Shown here piece by piece: positions 21,777 through 31,088 of a DNA stretch of 37,711 nt. The stretch is taken from positions 90,363-128,073 of the forward strand of contig MERB01000060.1 of NCBI GenBank assembly GCA_001770475.1. Direction: 5' to 3'. The translations under genes were made by a program, and so were the position numbers. The notes beneath the pieces were generated by a model. The model was given only the letters and a program-made list of their open reading frames with translations. It ran no database searches and was not told where the DNA came from. The DNA is from Betaproteobacteria bacterium RIFCSPLOWO2_02_FULL_66_14 (GTDB taxonomy: Bacteria; Pseudomonadota; Gammaproteobacteria; Burkholderiales; SG8-39). Within the stretch, counting starts at the first letter, position 1, and each line of letters opens with the position of its first letter.

Positions 21777-22633
21777 GCGACGACGGGCAGCCAACGGCGC
21801 GAAATCTCCGGTCCCCAGAGCAGGGCAATCACCCCGGCCGCGGCGAGGTAGGGACCGAAGGGTATCGGCTTGCCGCGTCGGTCGCGGTCGAACGCAATCA
21901 ATGCGATGCCGACCACGGCGCCGACGATCGAAGACATCAGAATGACGAGCGGCAGCATCTGCCATCCGAGCCAAGCGCCGATCGCCGCCAGCAGCTTGAA
22001 ATCGCCGTAGCCCATGCCTTCCTTGCCGGTCACCAGCTTGAACATCCAATAGATCAGCCAGAGCGCGAGATAACCTGCGATCGCACCCATCACTGCCGAG
22101 CCGAGCGGCGCAAAGGTCCCGCCCAGGTTCAGGGCGAGCCCTGCCCAGAGCAGCGGCAGCGTCAGGTCGTCCGGCAGGAGTTGCGTGTCGAAGTCGATCC
22201 AGGCCAGTGCGATCAGTGAGCAGCAGAAAAAGAGGGTGCCCAGCGCTGCGAGCGTGAAACCGTGGCGCGACGCGGCATAGGCGGCGATCACCCCGCACGC
22301 CAGCTCGACGATCGGGTAACGCGCACCGATCGCAGCGCCGCAGGCCGAGCACTTGCCGCGAAGCCAGATCCAGGAGAACACCGGCACGTTTTCCAGGGCG
22401 CCGATGCGGTGCCCGCAACTGGGGCAGGCCGACCGCGGCACCGCGAGGTTGTATCGCGGTTCGACGTTCGGCTCGCGCCCGGCGAGTTCGGCGCACTGCG
22501 CGCGCCATTCGCGATCCATCATCTTGGGCAGGCGATGGATCACGACATTGACGAACGAACCGACGCACAGCCCGAAGGCGAGCGCCACCCAAGGGAGCAC
22601 CGCGGGCTCGCCGAGCCAGCCGAAAAGGGACAT
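21773..22633 (-). CDS. pilD: Prepilin peptidase / N-methyltransferase (type IV)
   Basis: SFVNVVIHRLPKMM, CPSCGH...CSACG cysteine pairs, IDFDTQLLPDDLTLPLLW and GMGYGDFKLLAAIGAWLG aspartyl protease motifs; 4-nt overlap with coaE. Confidence 0.96.
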   Translation of the reverse strand: MSLFGWLGEPAVLPWVALAFGLCVGSFVNVVIHRLPKMMDREWRAQCAELAGREPNVEPRYNLAVPRSACPSCGHRIGALENVPVFSWIWLRGKCSACGAAIGARYPIVELACGVIAAYAASRHGFTLAALGTLFFCCSLIALAWIDFDTQLLPDDLTLPLLWAGLALNLGGTFAPLGSAVMGAIAGYLALWLIYWMFKLVTGKEGMGYGDFKLLAAIGAWLGWQMLPLVILMSSIVGAVVGIALIAFDRDRRGKPIPFGPYLAAAGVIALLWGPEISRRWLPVVA

Positions 22634-22671
22634 CGCCTCTGGACTTCGGAGTTCCGGCGCTCGCCGCGCGC

Positions 22672-23895
22672 CTAGACGACCTGACCCATCTTGAAGATCG
22701 GCAGGTACATGGCGATCACCATGCCGCCGATCAGCGTGCCGAGGATCACCATGATCATCGGCTCCATCAGCGACGAGAGCGCCTCGACGGCGTCGTCGAC
22801 CTCCGCTTCGTAGAAATCGGCGACCTTGCTGAGCATCTGATCGAGCGCGCCGGTCTCCTCGCCGATCGACACCATCTGCAGCACCATGTTCGGGAACAGC
22901 CCGACGTTCTGCATCGATACCGTGAGGCCGGTGCCGGTCGAGACTTCCTGCTTGATCTGCCTGGTCGCGATTTCATACACGTAATTGCCCGACGCGCCGC
23001 CCACCGAATCGAGCGCCTCGACGAGCGGCACGCCAGCCGCGAACATGGTCGAGAGCGTGCGCGTCCAGCGCGCGATGGTGGACTTGCGCACCAGTTCGCC
23101 GAACACCGGAACGCGCAGCATCAGCCGATCCATGAAGATCTGTATCGCGGGTACCCGTTTCCAGGCCGCAAAGAATCCGACCACGGCGCCGATGATGACC
23201 GGAAAGATGATGAACCAGTTGCTCACGAACCAGTCCGAAAGGCCGATCACGACGAGCGTCGGGGCGGGCAGATCGGCGCCGAAATTCTTGAATACTTCCT
23301 TGAACGCGGGAATGACGAAAATCATGATCACCGCGGTGATGACGAACGCGACGACGATGATCGCGATCGGGTAGAACAGCGCCGCCTTGATCTTCGACTT
23401 GATGGCGAGGATCTTTTCCTTGTAGGTCGCGAGACGGTCGAGCAGCGCCTCGAGAATCCCCGCCTGCTCGCCGGCCTGCACCAGATTGCAGAACAGCGCG
23501 TCGAAGTACAGCGGGTACTTGCGGAACGCCTGCGCGAGCGACGCGCCGGTCTCCACTTCCGTTCGCACGCCGATCAGCAGTTTCGCGACGGCCGGATTCG
23601 ACGCCCCCTTGCCCACGATATCGAAGGACTGCAGCAGCGGCACACCGGCCTTCATCATGGTGGCGAGCATGCGGGTGAAGAGCGTGATGTCCTTGTCGGT
23701 GATCCTGCCGCCGCCGCCGAGCCTCTGTTTCCTGACCTTGGAAACGATGATGCCCTGCCGGCGCAGCGTCGCGCTCGCGGCGATCTCGCTGGTCGAGCGC
23801 AGGTCCCCGCGGAGCACTTTTCCGGCGCGGTCCTTGCCTTCCCAACTGAACGTGAACTCTTTCGGTCCTTTGGCTGCCGCCGTCGCCGTCGCCAT
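22672..23895 (-). CDS. pilC: Type IV pilus assembly inner-membrane protein (PilC/GspF family)
   Basis: FTFSWEGKDRAGKVLRGDLRS..., GVPLLQSFDIVGKG, GVPLVEALDSVGGASGN; start taken as MATATAAAKG (ATG at 23895), preceded by an AGGAG-like RBS. Confidence 0.95.
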   Translation of the reverse strand: MATATAAAKGPKEFTFSWEGKDRAGKVLRGDLRSTSEIAASATLRRQGIIVSKVRKQRLGGGGRITDKDITLFTRMLATMMKAGVPLLQSFDIVGKGASNPAVAKLLIGVRTEVETGASLAQAFRKYPLYFDALFCNLVQAGEQAGILEALLDRLATYKEKILAIKSKIKAALFYPIAIIVVAFVITAVIMIFVIPAFKEVFKNFGADLPAPTLVVIGLSDWFVSNWFIIFPVIIGAVVGFFAAWKRVPAIQIFMDRLMLRVPVFGELVRKSTIARWTRTLSTMFAAGVPLVEALDSVGGASGNYVYEIATRQIKQEVSTGTGLTVSMQNVGLFPNMVLQMVSIGEETGALDQMLSKVADFYEAEVDDAVEALSSLMEPMIMVILGTLIGGMVIAMYLPIFKMGQVV

Positions 23896-24018
23896 CAGTC
23901 GGCTCCTTGCCTGATCACCTAGCGTTTGATGATGCCCTGCAGTCGGTTTTTTGTAAAGCCTCAAATCATCGCGCTAAGACCCTGAAACACCGGATTTTTT
24001 GCGTCCGCGGGACGCCCC

Positions 24019-25332
24019 CTATTCGGGTTCCGGGGGGGCGGCTTCCCGGGGCCTGAAGATGCGTACGGTCTTGATCGCACGGCCGTGCGTATGCACGATT
24101 TCCAGCGGCACCCCGCCAATTTTGATCGACACGTCGGCCTCGGGGATGTCGCGCAGATGCTCGAGGATGAGTCCGTTCAGCGTTTTCGGTCCGCCGATCG
24201 GCAGGCGCAGTCCGAGTGCACGGTTGAGTTCGCGGACGGTCATCGCGCCGTCGGCCTGCGCGCTGCCGTCCTCGCCCCAGACTACGGAGGGCGTGGCGGT
24301 CGGCAGCGAAGTCGTGAACTTGCCGATAATTTCCTCCACGGTGTCCTCGAGGGTGACCAGGCCCATCAACTCGCCGTATTCGTCGACCACCAGCGCGAGG
24401 CGCTCCCGGTTCTCCTGGAAGTACTGCATCTGCGTTACCACGGGCGTGGTGGCGGGAATGAAGTACGGCTCGTCGACGAGTTCCTCCAGGCTCGCCTCGT
24501 CGAGCGAACCGGAATGCAGCAGGCCGAGCACTTTTCGCAGATGCAGTACGCCGATCACGTCGCCCGCGTAATCGCGGAACACCGGAAGCCGCATGTGGTA
24601 GCTCGTGGCGAGCTGACGCGCCACGGCCTGCATGCCGTCGGAGAGCGTGATCGACTCGATGCGTGCGCGCGGGACCATGATGTCCTGGACGGTGATGTCG
24701 CCGAGGTCGAACAGGTTGAGCAGGATCGCGACGTGCTTCTTCGGCAGGACGTTGGAGGACTCGAGCACGATGGTGCGAATCTCCTCCTGCGACAGTGGCT
24801 GCCCGCCCGATTCGTTCGGGCGGATGCCGAGGACTCTGAGAATCGGCTTCAGTGCAGCGTCCGTCGACGCGGACAGCAGGTGGACGAAGGGCGCGGACGC
24901 CCCGGCCAGCGCCTGCATCGGCCAGGCAACGAGCCTGGCGATCCCTTCGGCGTTGTGCTGGCCCAGGCGCTTGGGCACCAGCTCGCCCACCACGATCGAA
25001 ACGTAGGTGATCGAGATCACCACCAGCATCGTCGCGACGATCCCGCTGGGCTTCGCTTCCAGGCCGAGGGACTGCAGCCAGACCGACAGCGGCGGCGACA
25101 GCAGGCTCTCACCAACGATGCCGTTCAGCAGCCCGATCGAGGTGATCCCGATCTGGATCGTGGAGAGGAACCGGGTCGGCTCGCCGGCGAGTCTCACCGC
25201 GGCAGCGGCCAGGCGATCGCCGCGGCCCGCGAGCGTCGTGAGGCGTGTCTTGCGTGCGGTGAGCAACGCCACCTCCGCCATGGCGAAACTGCCATTCAGA
25301 AGGATCAGACAGGCGAGGATCAGAATTTCCAT
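24019..25332 (-). CDS. HlyC/CorC (HCC) family membrane protein with CNNM and CBS domains
   Basis: LLNGSFAMAEVALLTARKTRL, MVPRARIESI, LVVDEYGELMGLVTLEDTVEEIIG and a C-terminal CorC_HlyC-like domain; YfjD-like position near ypjD and ffh. Confidence 0.92.
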   Translation of the reverse strand: MEILILACLILLNGSFAMAEVALLTARKTRLTTLAGRGDRLAAAAVRLAGEPTRFLSTIQIGITSIGLLNGIVGESLLSPPLSVWLQSLGLEAKPSGIVATMLVVISITYVSIVVGELVPKRLGQHNAEGIARLVAWPMQALAGASAPFVHLLSASTDAALKPILRVLGIRPNESGGQPLSQEEIRTIVLESSNVLPKKHVAILLNLFDLGDITVQDIMVPRARIESITLSDGMQAVARQLATSYHMRLPVFRDYAGDVIGVLHLRKVLGLLHSGSLDEASLEELVDEPYFIPATTPVVTQMQYFQENRERLALVVDEYGELMGLVTLEDTVEEIIGKFTTSLPTATPSVVWGEDGSAQADGAMTVRELNRALGLRLPIGGPKTLNGLILEHLRDIPEADVSIKIGGVPLEIVHTHGRAIKTVRIFRPREAAPPEPE

Positions 25333-25374
25333 GGGTCCCCCTTGCCGGGGAATCCCGGCGTCTTGCCGCGCTGC

Positions 25375-26226
25375 TCAAACGCGACCGAGAACGACCTCGA
25401 GCACGAAGCGGCTGCCGATGTACGCGAGCAGCAGCATGATGAAACCGGTGAGCGTCCAGCGCAGCGCCGTGCGGCCGCGCCAACCATAGAAGTAGCGGCC
25501 GCCGAGCAGCACCGCGAACGTCGCCCAGGACAGCAATGCGAAGAGCGTCTTATGATTGAACGGCAGCGCGCGTCCGAAGAGCGTTTCGGAAAACAGGATT
25601 CCGGTCACGAGCGTGAGCGTCAGGAACACGAAGGCCGTCGCAATGAGCCGGAACAGCAGCCGCTCGAGCGTGAGCAGCGGCGGCAGGCGCGAGAGCGTGC
25701 CGGCGAGCAATCCGCCGCGCTCAGGCGCCAGTCCTCCGACGTCGTGCAGGCGGCGCTCGACGAGCGTCATCAGCAGCGCATGCAGGATCGCCAGCGTGAA
25801 CAGGCTGTAGGCGCACATCGCCAGCAGCAGGTGCAGCTTGAACTCGAGCGAAGCCGCAAGCGCCGGGCTCTGCAGTCCGCGAAACGCGAGCGGCAGCGGG
25901 GCGGCGATCGCCGCAAGCGGCAGGATCAGCGGCTCGAAACCGGCGAGTTGCAGGAACAGGCTCTCGACCCAGTAGATGACGATGCCGAGCCAGAGCATGA
26001 CCGAGAGCGCCTGGGCAAACCCGAAGCGCAGTTCGGGCGTGAGAAACACGTCTCGCGCGAGCAGCCAGCCGTGCAGCACGAGCGTCGCGAGCAACGCCGT
26101 GCGCTCCCAGGCTGCCAGGCTGCCGGGTGCGTCGGTGCGCGCAGCGCGCCAGCGCGTGTTCCAGAAATGCCATGCGAGGCCGGCGTACGCGGCGGACACA
26201 ACGACGTGAATTACAATGTCCGGCAC
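25375..26226 (-). CDS. CcsA/YpjD-type cytochrome c assembly family inner-membrane protein
   Basis: Polytopic protein with FKLHLLLAMCAYSLFTLAILHALLM, NHKTLFALLSWATFAVLLGGRYFYGWRGR; adjacent to ffh as in E. coli ypjD. Confidence 0.88.
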   Translation of the reverse strand: MPDIVIHVVVSAAYAGLAWHFWNTRWRAARTDAPGSLAAWERTALLATLVLHGWLLARDVFLTPELRFGFAQALSVMLWLGIVIYWVESLFLQLAGFEPLILPLAAIAAPLPLAFRGLQSPALAASLEFKLHLLLAMCAYSLFTLAILHALLMTLVERRLHDVGGLAPERGGLLAGTLSRLPPLLTLERLLFRLIATAFVFLTLTLVTGILFSETLFGRALPFNHKTLFALLSWATFAVLLGGRYFYGWRGRTALRWTLTGFIMLLLAYIGSRFVLEVVLGRV

Positions 26227-26244
26227 GCTTGCAGTTTATCACCC

Positions 26245-27597
26245 ATGCTCGAAAACCTGACCGCGCGGCTCAGCCGGATCGTGAAGACGATTCGCGGCGA
26301 GGCGCGCCTCACCGAAGCCAACGTGCAGGACGCGCTGCGCGAGGTGCGGGTGGCCTTGCTCGAGGCCGACGTCGCGCTGCCCGTGGTGAAGGAGTTCGTC
26401 GCATCCGTCAGGGAAAAGGCGCTCGGCGAAGCGGTGATCGGGAGCCTGACGCCCGGGCAGGCGCTGGTGGGCGTGGTGCACCGCGAACTGGCGCGCCTCA
26501 TGGGCGAAGCGCACGTCGGATTGAACCTCGCGGTACAGCCGCCGGCGGTGATTCTGATGGCGGGCCTGCAGGGCTCCGGCAAGACCACGACGGCGGCGAA
26601 GATTGCGCGGGTGCTGCGCCACGACGAACGCAAGAAGGTCCTGGTCGTATCGTGCGACGTGTACCGGCCTGCGGCGATCGAGCAGCTGAAGACGGTGGCG
26701 GCCCAGGCAGGCGTCGATTTTCTGCCGAGCGAAACCGGCGAGCAGCCCGCAGCCATCGCGCGGCGCGCGCGGGAGCATGCGCGGCTTCGCTATTACGACG
26801 TGCTGATCGTGGATACCGCGGGACGGCTCGCGATCGATCAGGAAATGATGCGCGAGATCGCCGAACTCGAGGACATCCTGAAGCCCGCGGAAACGCTGTT
26901 CGTGGTGGATGCGATGCAGGGCCAGGACGCAGTCAACGTGGCGCGCGCGTTCGGCGCCGCGCTGCCGCTCACGGGCATCGTGCTGACCAAGCTCGACGGC
27001 GATGCTCGCGGGGGCGCCGCGCTCTCGGTGCGCCAGGTCACCGGCAAGCCGGTCAAGTTCGTCGGCACCGGCGAGAAGCTCGCCGGGCTGGAGGCGTTCT
27101 ACCCGGAGCGCATGGCATCGCGGATTCTCGGCATGGGCGACATCGTGTCGCTGGTCGAGGAGGCGCACCGGCGCGTCGATCTGGACGAAGCGAAGCGCGT
27201 CGCCGACAAACTCAAGCGCGGCCGCGGTTTCGATCTCGAGGATTTCAAGCAGCAGCTCCAGCAGATGAAGAAAATGGGCGGCCTCGCGGCGCTCGCGGAC
27301 AAGCTTCCGGCGCAGCTCGCGAGCCAGATCGGGCAGGGACCCCTGCAGGACGAGCGGCAGTTCGGCCGCATCGAGGGCATCATCAATTCGATGACGGCGC
27401 TCGAGCGCTCGCGGCCGGAATTGATCAAGGCCTCGCGCAAACGGCGCATCGCCACCGGGGCGGGCGTCCCGGTGCAGGAAGTGAACCGCCTGCTCAAGCA
27501 GTTCGAGCAGATGCAGAAGATGATGAAATTGATGAAGGGCGGCAATCTGGCGCGGATGATGCGCGGCATGCGGGGCGTGCTGCCGGGGATGCGCTGA
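26245..27597 (+). CDS. ffh: Signal recognition particle GTPase Ffh
   Basis: MLENLTARLSRIVKTIRGEARLTEANVQDALREVR, GLQGSGKTTTAAKIA, DTAGRL, LTKLDGDARGGAALSV, M-domain with MMKGGNLARMMRGMRG-like tail. Confidence 0.98.
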   Translation: MLENLTARLSRIVKTIRGEARLTEANVQDALREVRVALLEADVALPVVKEFVASVREKALGEAVIGSLTPGQALVGVVHRELARLMGEAHVGLNLAVQPPAVILMAGLQGSGKTTTAAKIARVLRHDERKKVLVVSCDVYRPAAIEQLKTVAAQAGVDFLPSETGEQPAAIARRAREHARLRYYDVLIVDTAGRLAIDQEMMREIAELEDILKPAETLFVVDAMQGQDAVNVARAFGAALPLTGIVLTKLDGDARGGAALSVRQVTGKPVKFVGTGEKLAGLEAFYPERMASRILGMGDIVSLVEEAHRRVDLDEAKRVADKLKRGRGFDLEDFKQQLQQMKKMGGLAALADKLPAQLASQIGQGPLQDERQFGRIEGIINSMTALERSRPELIKASRKRRIATGAGVPVQEVNRLLKQFEQMQKMMKLMKGGNLARMMRGMRGVLPGMR

Positions 27598-27627
27598 GCC
27601 CGTCACCTCAAACCCAGGAGCGAAGCC

Positions 27628-27867
27628 ATGACCCAAACCGAGTCGCGAACCAAGGTCACGATCCTCACCGGAAGCTACCGCATCAAGGGGTACATCCAGG
27701 TGATGCCCGGCGCGCGAGTCACCGATTACATGGTGGAGGCACGCGGCTTCATCGCGGTGACCGACGCCGAGGTGTGGGAACTCGTCGTCGGGGGCCGCCA
27801 GCTCATCTCGGCGCCGTTCCTGAACGTGAGCCGCGACCACATCCAGGTCATCATGCCGCAGCATTGA
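27628..27867 (+). CDS. Small uncharacterised protein (79 aa; resembles DUF6812-type proteins)
   Basis: MTQTESRTKVTILTGSYRIKGYIQVMPGARVTDYMVEARGFIAVTDAEVWELVVGGRQLISAPFLNVSRDHIQVIMPQH; AGGAG RBS about 7 nt upstream; high-GC codon usage. Confidence 0.75.
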   Translation: MTQTESRTKVTILTGSYRIKGYIQVMPGARVTDYMVEARGFIAVTDAEVWELVVGGRQLISAPFLNVSRDHIQVIMPQH

Positions 27868-27895
27868 TCCGGCGCCAGCGCGGCGGCGCAATTCC

Positions 27896-27925
27896 TTGTC
27901 AGGCTGGCGATCCATCCCGTATAAT
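27896..27925 (+). promoter_or_regulatory. Candidate sigma70-type promoter for rpsP-rimM-trmD-rplS
   Basis: TTGTCA (27896-27901), 18-nt spacer, TATAAT (27920-27925), 32 nt upstream of the rpsP ATG. Confidence 0.7.
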
Positions 27926-27957
27926 TCGCCCCCTTTCCGCAGGGACCGGAGTTTCCG

Positions 27958-28209
27958 ATGGTGGTGATTCGACTGGCGCGCGGCGGCGCCAAGAAGCGGC
28001 CGTTCTATGGCCTCGTGGTGGCCGATTCGCGGCGCGCTGCACAGGGCAAATTCCTCGAGCGCGTCGGGTTCTACGATCCGAAAGCGCCGCAGGGACGTGA
28101 AGCCCTGCGCGTCGACATGGAGCGCCTCAGGCACTGGTCGGCCAAGGGCGCGCGGATGTCGCCCACGGTGACCCGGCTCGTCAAGCAGTTTGCCAAGAAG
28201 GCCGCCTGA
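27958..28209 (+). CDS. rpsP: 30S ribosomal protein S16
   Basis: [41 protein letters not shown]. Confidence 0.98.
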   Translation: MVVIRLARGGAKKRPFYGLVVADSRRAAQGKFLERVGFYDPKAPQGREALRVDMERLRHWSAKGARMSPTVTRLVKQFAKKAA

Positions 28210-28252
28210 TCCGCCCTCTGGGCAGGGCGCCGCTTCTGGGCGGCTGATCGAA

Positions 28253-28714
28253 ATGGGACGGGTCGTCGCAAGTTACGGCGTGCTCGGCTGGCTCGCAGTC
28301 AGGGGTGAGATCGAAGCGCTCTCCGGCATCCGGCGCTGGTGGATCGACGGGGTTGAACGAGCGCTCGAGCAGCGCCGCATGCATTCCGGAAGGCTGCTCG
28401 CGAAACTCGCCGGCATCGAGACTCGCGAGCAGGCGCGCTTGCTGCGCGGAAAGCCGGTATCGGTACCGCATGACGCGCTGCCCGAGCCGGCGCAGGGAAC
28501 GTATTACTGGGCCGATCTCGCCGGCCTGGAAGTGGTGACCGATCAGGGACTGGTGCTCGGCGTGGTGAAGGGAATGTTTTCCAACGGCGCGCACGACGTG
28601 ATGCAGCTGGCCGGCGAAGGGCGGGAGCGGCTGCTGCCTTTCGTTCCGGCGGTGGTGAAACGGGTCGACCTCGTGGCGCGGCGCATCGAGGTCGATTGGG
28701 GGGCGGACTGGTAG
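28253..28714 (+). CDS. rimM: Ribosome maturation factor RimM
   Basis: [18 protein letters not shown]..., [36 protein letters not shown]...[23 protein letters not shown]; start uncertain. Confidence 0.93.
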   Translation: MGRVVASYGVLGWLAVRGEIEALSGIRRWWIDGVERALEQRRMHSGRLLAKLAGIETREQARLLRGKPVSVPHDALPEPAQGTYYWADLAGLEVVTDQGLVLGVVKGMFSNGAHDVMQLAGEGRERLLPFVPAVVKRVDLVARRIEVDWGADW

Positions 28715-28734
28715 CGTCGGTCGGAGCCGGGCGA

Positions 28735-29487
28735 ATGATCCGCTTCCATGCCGTGACGCTGTTTCCCGAGATGTTCGCCGCGGTGACGCAATGCGGGATC
28801 ACGGGACGGGCGCGCGAGCGCGGGCTCTGGAGCCTGGCGAGCTGGAATCCGCGGGACTACGCCACGGATCACTATCGCAGCGTGGACGACCGCCCCTACG
28901 GCGGCGGCCCCGGGATGGTGATGCTGGCGGGACCGCTGGAACGCGCGCTGGACGCGGCGCGGGCGGCGGGCGGCGGAAAGGTGATTTACCTTTCGCCGCA
29001 GGGACGCAGGCTCGAGCACGCGGGCGTGCTGGAAATCGCAGGACGTGGCGCGGTGACGCTGCTCTGCGGTCGGTACGAAGGCGTCGACGAGCGGCTTCTG
29101 CGGCGCCGCGTCGACGAGGAAGTGTCGCTCGGGGATTTCGTTCTCTCGGGCGGCGAATTGGCGGCAATGGCGCTGATCGACGCCGTGGTGCGGCAGTTGC
29201 CCGGCGCGCTCGGCGACGAGCAGTCGGCGGTCGAGGAGTCATTCGTCGCGGGGCTGCTGGATTGCCCGCAGTACACCCGGCCCGAACTCTGGCCGGAAGA
29301 AGGCGGCGAGCCGGTGCCGCCGGTGCTGATGTCCGGGCACCATGGCAACATCCGGCGCTGGCGGTTGAAGCAGTCGCTCGGCCGGACCTGGCTCAGGCGC
29401 CCGGACTTGCTGGCGGCGCGAAAGCTGAATGACGAGGAACTGAAGCTGCTGGAGGAATTCCAGCGCGATTGCGGAGAACGAGCATGA
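28735..29487 (+). CDS. trmD: tRNA (guanine-N1-)-methyltransferase
   Basis: [66 protein letters not shown]. Confidence 0.98.
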   Translation: MIRFHAVTLFPEMFAAVTQCGITGRARERGLWSLASWNPRDYATDHYRSVDDRPYGGGPGMVMLAGPLERALDAARAAGGGKVIYLSPQGRRLEHAGVLEIAGRGAVTLLCGRYEGVDERLLRRRVDEEVSLGDFVLSGGELAAMALIDAVVRQLPGALGDEQSAVEESFVAGLLDCPQYTRPELWPEEGGEPVPPVLMSGHHGNIRRWRLKQSLGRTWLRRPDLLAARKLNDEELKLLEEFQRDCGERA

Positions 29488-29864
29488 ACCTGATCCAGAA
29501 AATCGAGCAGGAAGAGATCGAGCGACTCAAGCGCAACATCCCCGACTTCTCTCCCGGCGACACCGTCGTCGTGCGCGTCAACGTGGTCGAGGGCGACAAG
29601 AAGCGGGAGCAGGCCTTCGAAGGCGTGGTCATCGCCAAGCGCAACCGGGGCCTGCGCTCGTCGTTCATCGTGCGCAAGATTTCCTCGGGCGAGGGCGTCG
29701 AGCGCACCTTCCAGACCTATTCGCCCCTGATCGCGTCGATCGACGTGAAGCGCAAGGGTGACGTTCGCCGGGCGAAGCTCTATTACCTGCGTTCGCGTTC
29801 GGGCAAGTCGGCGCGGATCCGCGAGCGCGTCGGCACGCGCGAAGCCGAAACCGCCCCGGAATAG
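29484..29864 (+). CDS. rplS: 50S ribosomal protein L19
   Basis: [60 protein letters not shown] overlap with trmD. Confidence 0.98.
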   Translation: MNLIQKIEQEEIERLKRNIPDFSPGDTVVVRVNVVEGDKKREQAFEGVVIAKRNRGLRSSFIVRKISSGEGVERTFQTYSPLIASIDVKRKGDVRRAKLYYLRSRSGKSARIRERVGTREAETAPE

Positions 29865-29954
29865 GCTCGGCGTCGGCCGGCCGGTCTCGGGACTGGCGAC
29901 GCGGCGCGTTGAGGTGCTCGCGGGGCAGGCACCCGGTACGCACTGCCGCTCGCC

Positions 29955-29960
29955 TATAAT
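29955..29960 (+). promoter_or_regulatory. Candidate -10 element (TATAAT) for ribBA
   Basis: Consensus TATAAT ending 6 nt before the ATG at 29967; no clear -35. Confidence 0.45.
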
Positions 29961-29966
29961 CGCGTG

Positions 29967-31088
29967 ATGCGCAGAGAGCACACGGCGATCAGCCCGATCG
30001 CCGAAATCATCGACGAAGTTCGCGCCGGCCGCATCGTCGTGCTGGTCGACGACGAGGATCGCGAAAACGAGGGCGACCTCGTGTTCGCGGCGGACTTCGT
30101 CACCCCGGACAAGGTCAATTTTCTCGCCAAGCACGGCCGCGGCCTGATCTGCATGCCGCTGACCGAGGAACACGCGGCGCGCCTGGGGTTGCGCCCGATG
30201 GTGATCCAGAACCGCTCCCGCCACGGGACCAATTTCACGGCGTCGATCGAGGCGGCCGAAGGCATCGCCACCGGGATTTCGGCGCACGACCGCGCGCTGA
30301 CCATCAAGGTCGCGGCGTCGCGCGACGCGCAGCCAGGCGACATCGTTCAGCCCGGCCACGTGTTTCCGCTGATCGCCCAGCGCGGCGGCGTGCTGGTGCG
30401 CGCGGGGCACACCGAGGCCTGCTGCGACCTCGCGCGGCTTGCGGGCCTGGCCCCGGCCGCGGTGCTGTGCGAAATCATGAAGGACGACGGCACCATGGCG
30501 AGGTTGCCGGATCTGGTCGAATTCGCCGCGCTGCACGAGCTGAAGATCGGCACCATCGCCGACCTGATTCATTACCGCAACGCCAACGAGTCGCTGGTGC
30601 GCCGCGTCGTCGAGCGGGACATCGAGACCGCGGCGGGCGCGTTCCGCCTGATTGGCTATCGCGATCTGCCGACGGGCGGCACCCACCTCGCACTGGCGCG
30701 CGGCGCGATCGAGCCAAAACTCGATACCCTGGTGCGGGTGCACGAGCCGCTGTCGGTCCTCGATCTGCTCGATACCGGCGCCGGCATCCACTCCTGGAGC
30801 ATCCCGGATTCGCTCGAGGCGATCGACCGCGAGGGTCGCGGCGTGATCGTGCTTCTGAACTGCGCGCAGTCCGACGACGCGCTCGAACTCCGGCTCCTGC
30901 AGTCGGAGCGCGGGTCGCAGAAACCGCTCGGGCGCAGCCACGATCTGCGCACCTACGGCATCGGCGCGCAGATTCTGCGGGATCTGGGGGTCGGCCGCAT
31001 GCGGCTGATGGCCGCGCCGCGCAAGATGCCGAGCATGGCGGGATTCGGCCTGGAGGTCGCCGGTTACGTGGAACGGGCGGCGCGTTGA
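29967..31088 (+). CDS. ribBA: 3,4-dihydroxy-2-butanone 4-phosphate synthase with GTP-cyclohydrolase-II-like C-terminal domain
   Basis: VLVDDEDRENEGDLVFAADFV, RHGTNFTASIEAAEGIATGISAHDRA, GHTEACCDLARLAGL (RibB); C-terminal RLGFGLEV-type RibA-like fold, but zinc cysteines are absent. Alternative GTG start at 29964. Confidence 0.94.
   Translation: MRREHTAISPIAEIIDEVRAGRIVVLVDDEDRENEGDLVFAADFVTPDKVNFLAKHGRGLICMPLTEEHAARLGLRPMVIQNRSRHGTNFTASIEAAEGIATGISAHDRALTIKVAASRDAQPGDIVQPGHVFPLIAQRGGVLVRAGHTEACCDLARLAGLAPAAVLCEIMKDDGTMARLPDLVEFAALHELKIGTIADLIHYRNANESLVRRVVERDIETAAGAFRLIGYRDLPTGGTHLALARGAIEPKLDTLVRVHEPLSVLDLLDTGAGIHSWSIPDSLEAIDREGRGVIVLLNCAQSDDALELRLLQSERGSQKPLGRSHDLRTYGIGAQILRDLGVGRMRLMAAPRKMPSMAGFGLEVAGYVERAAR

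Noticed and set aside
21171-22592. 473-aa minus-strand ORF as a single fused protein
   Set aside because: Only the C-terminal 201 aa (from GTG 21776) are CoaE. The rest is an out-of-frame reading of pilD.
24085-27597. 1170-aa plus-strand ORF reading through the HCC and YpjD-like genes into ffh
   Set aside because: Only the part from 26245 is Ffh. The upstream 2.1 kb is antisense to two well-supported genes and is low-complexity R/E/Q/H-rich, typical of high-GC shadow ORFs.
26239-28134. 631-aa minus-strand ORF opposite ffh and rpsP
   Set aside because: Antisense to ffh; composition typical of GC-skewed codon shadowing.
29865-29963. FMN riboswitch upstream of ribBA
   Set aside because: No recognisable RFN-element consensus, and the TATAAT next to the ATG leaves no room for a leader.
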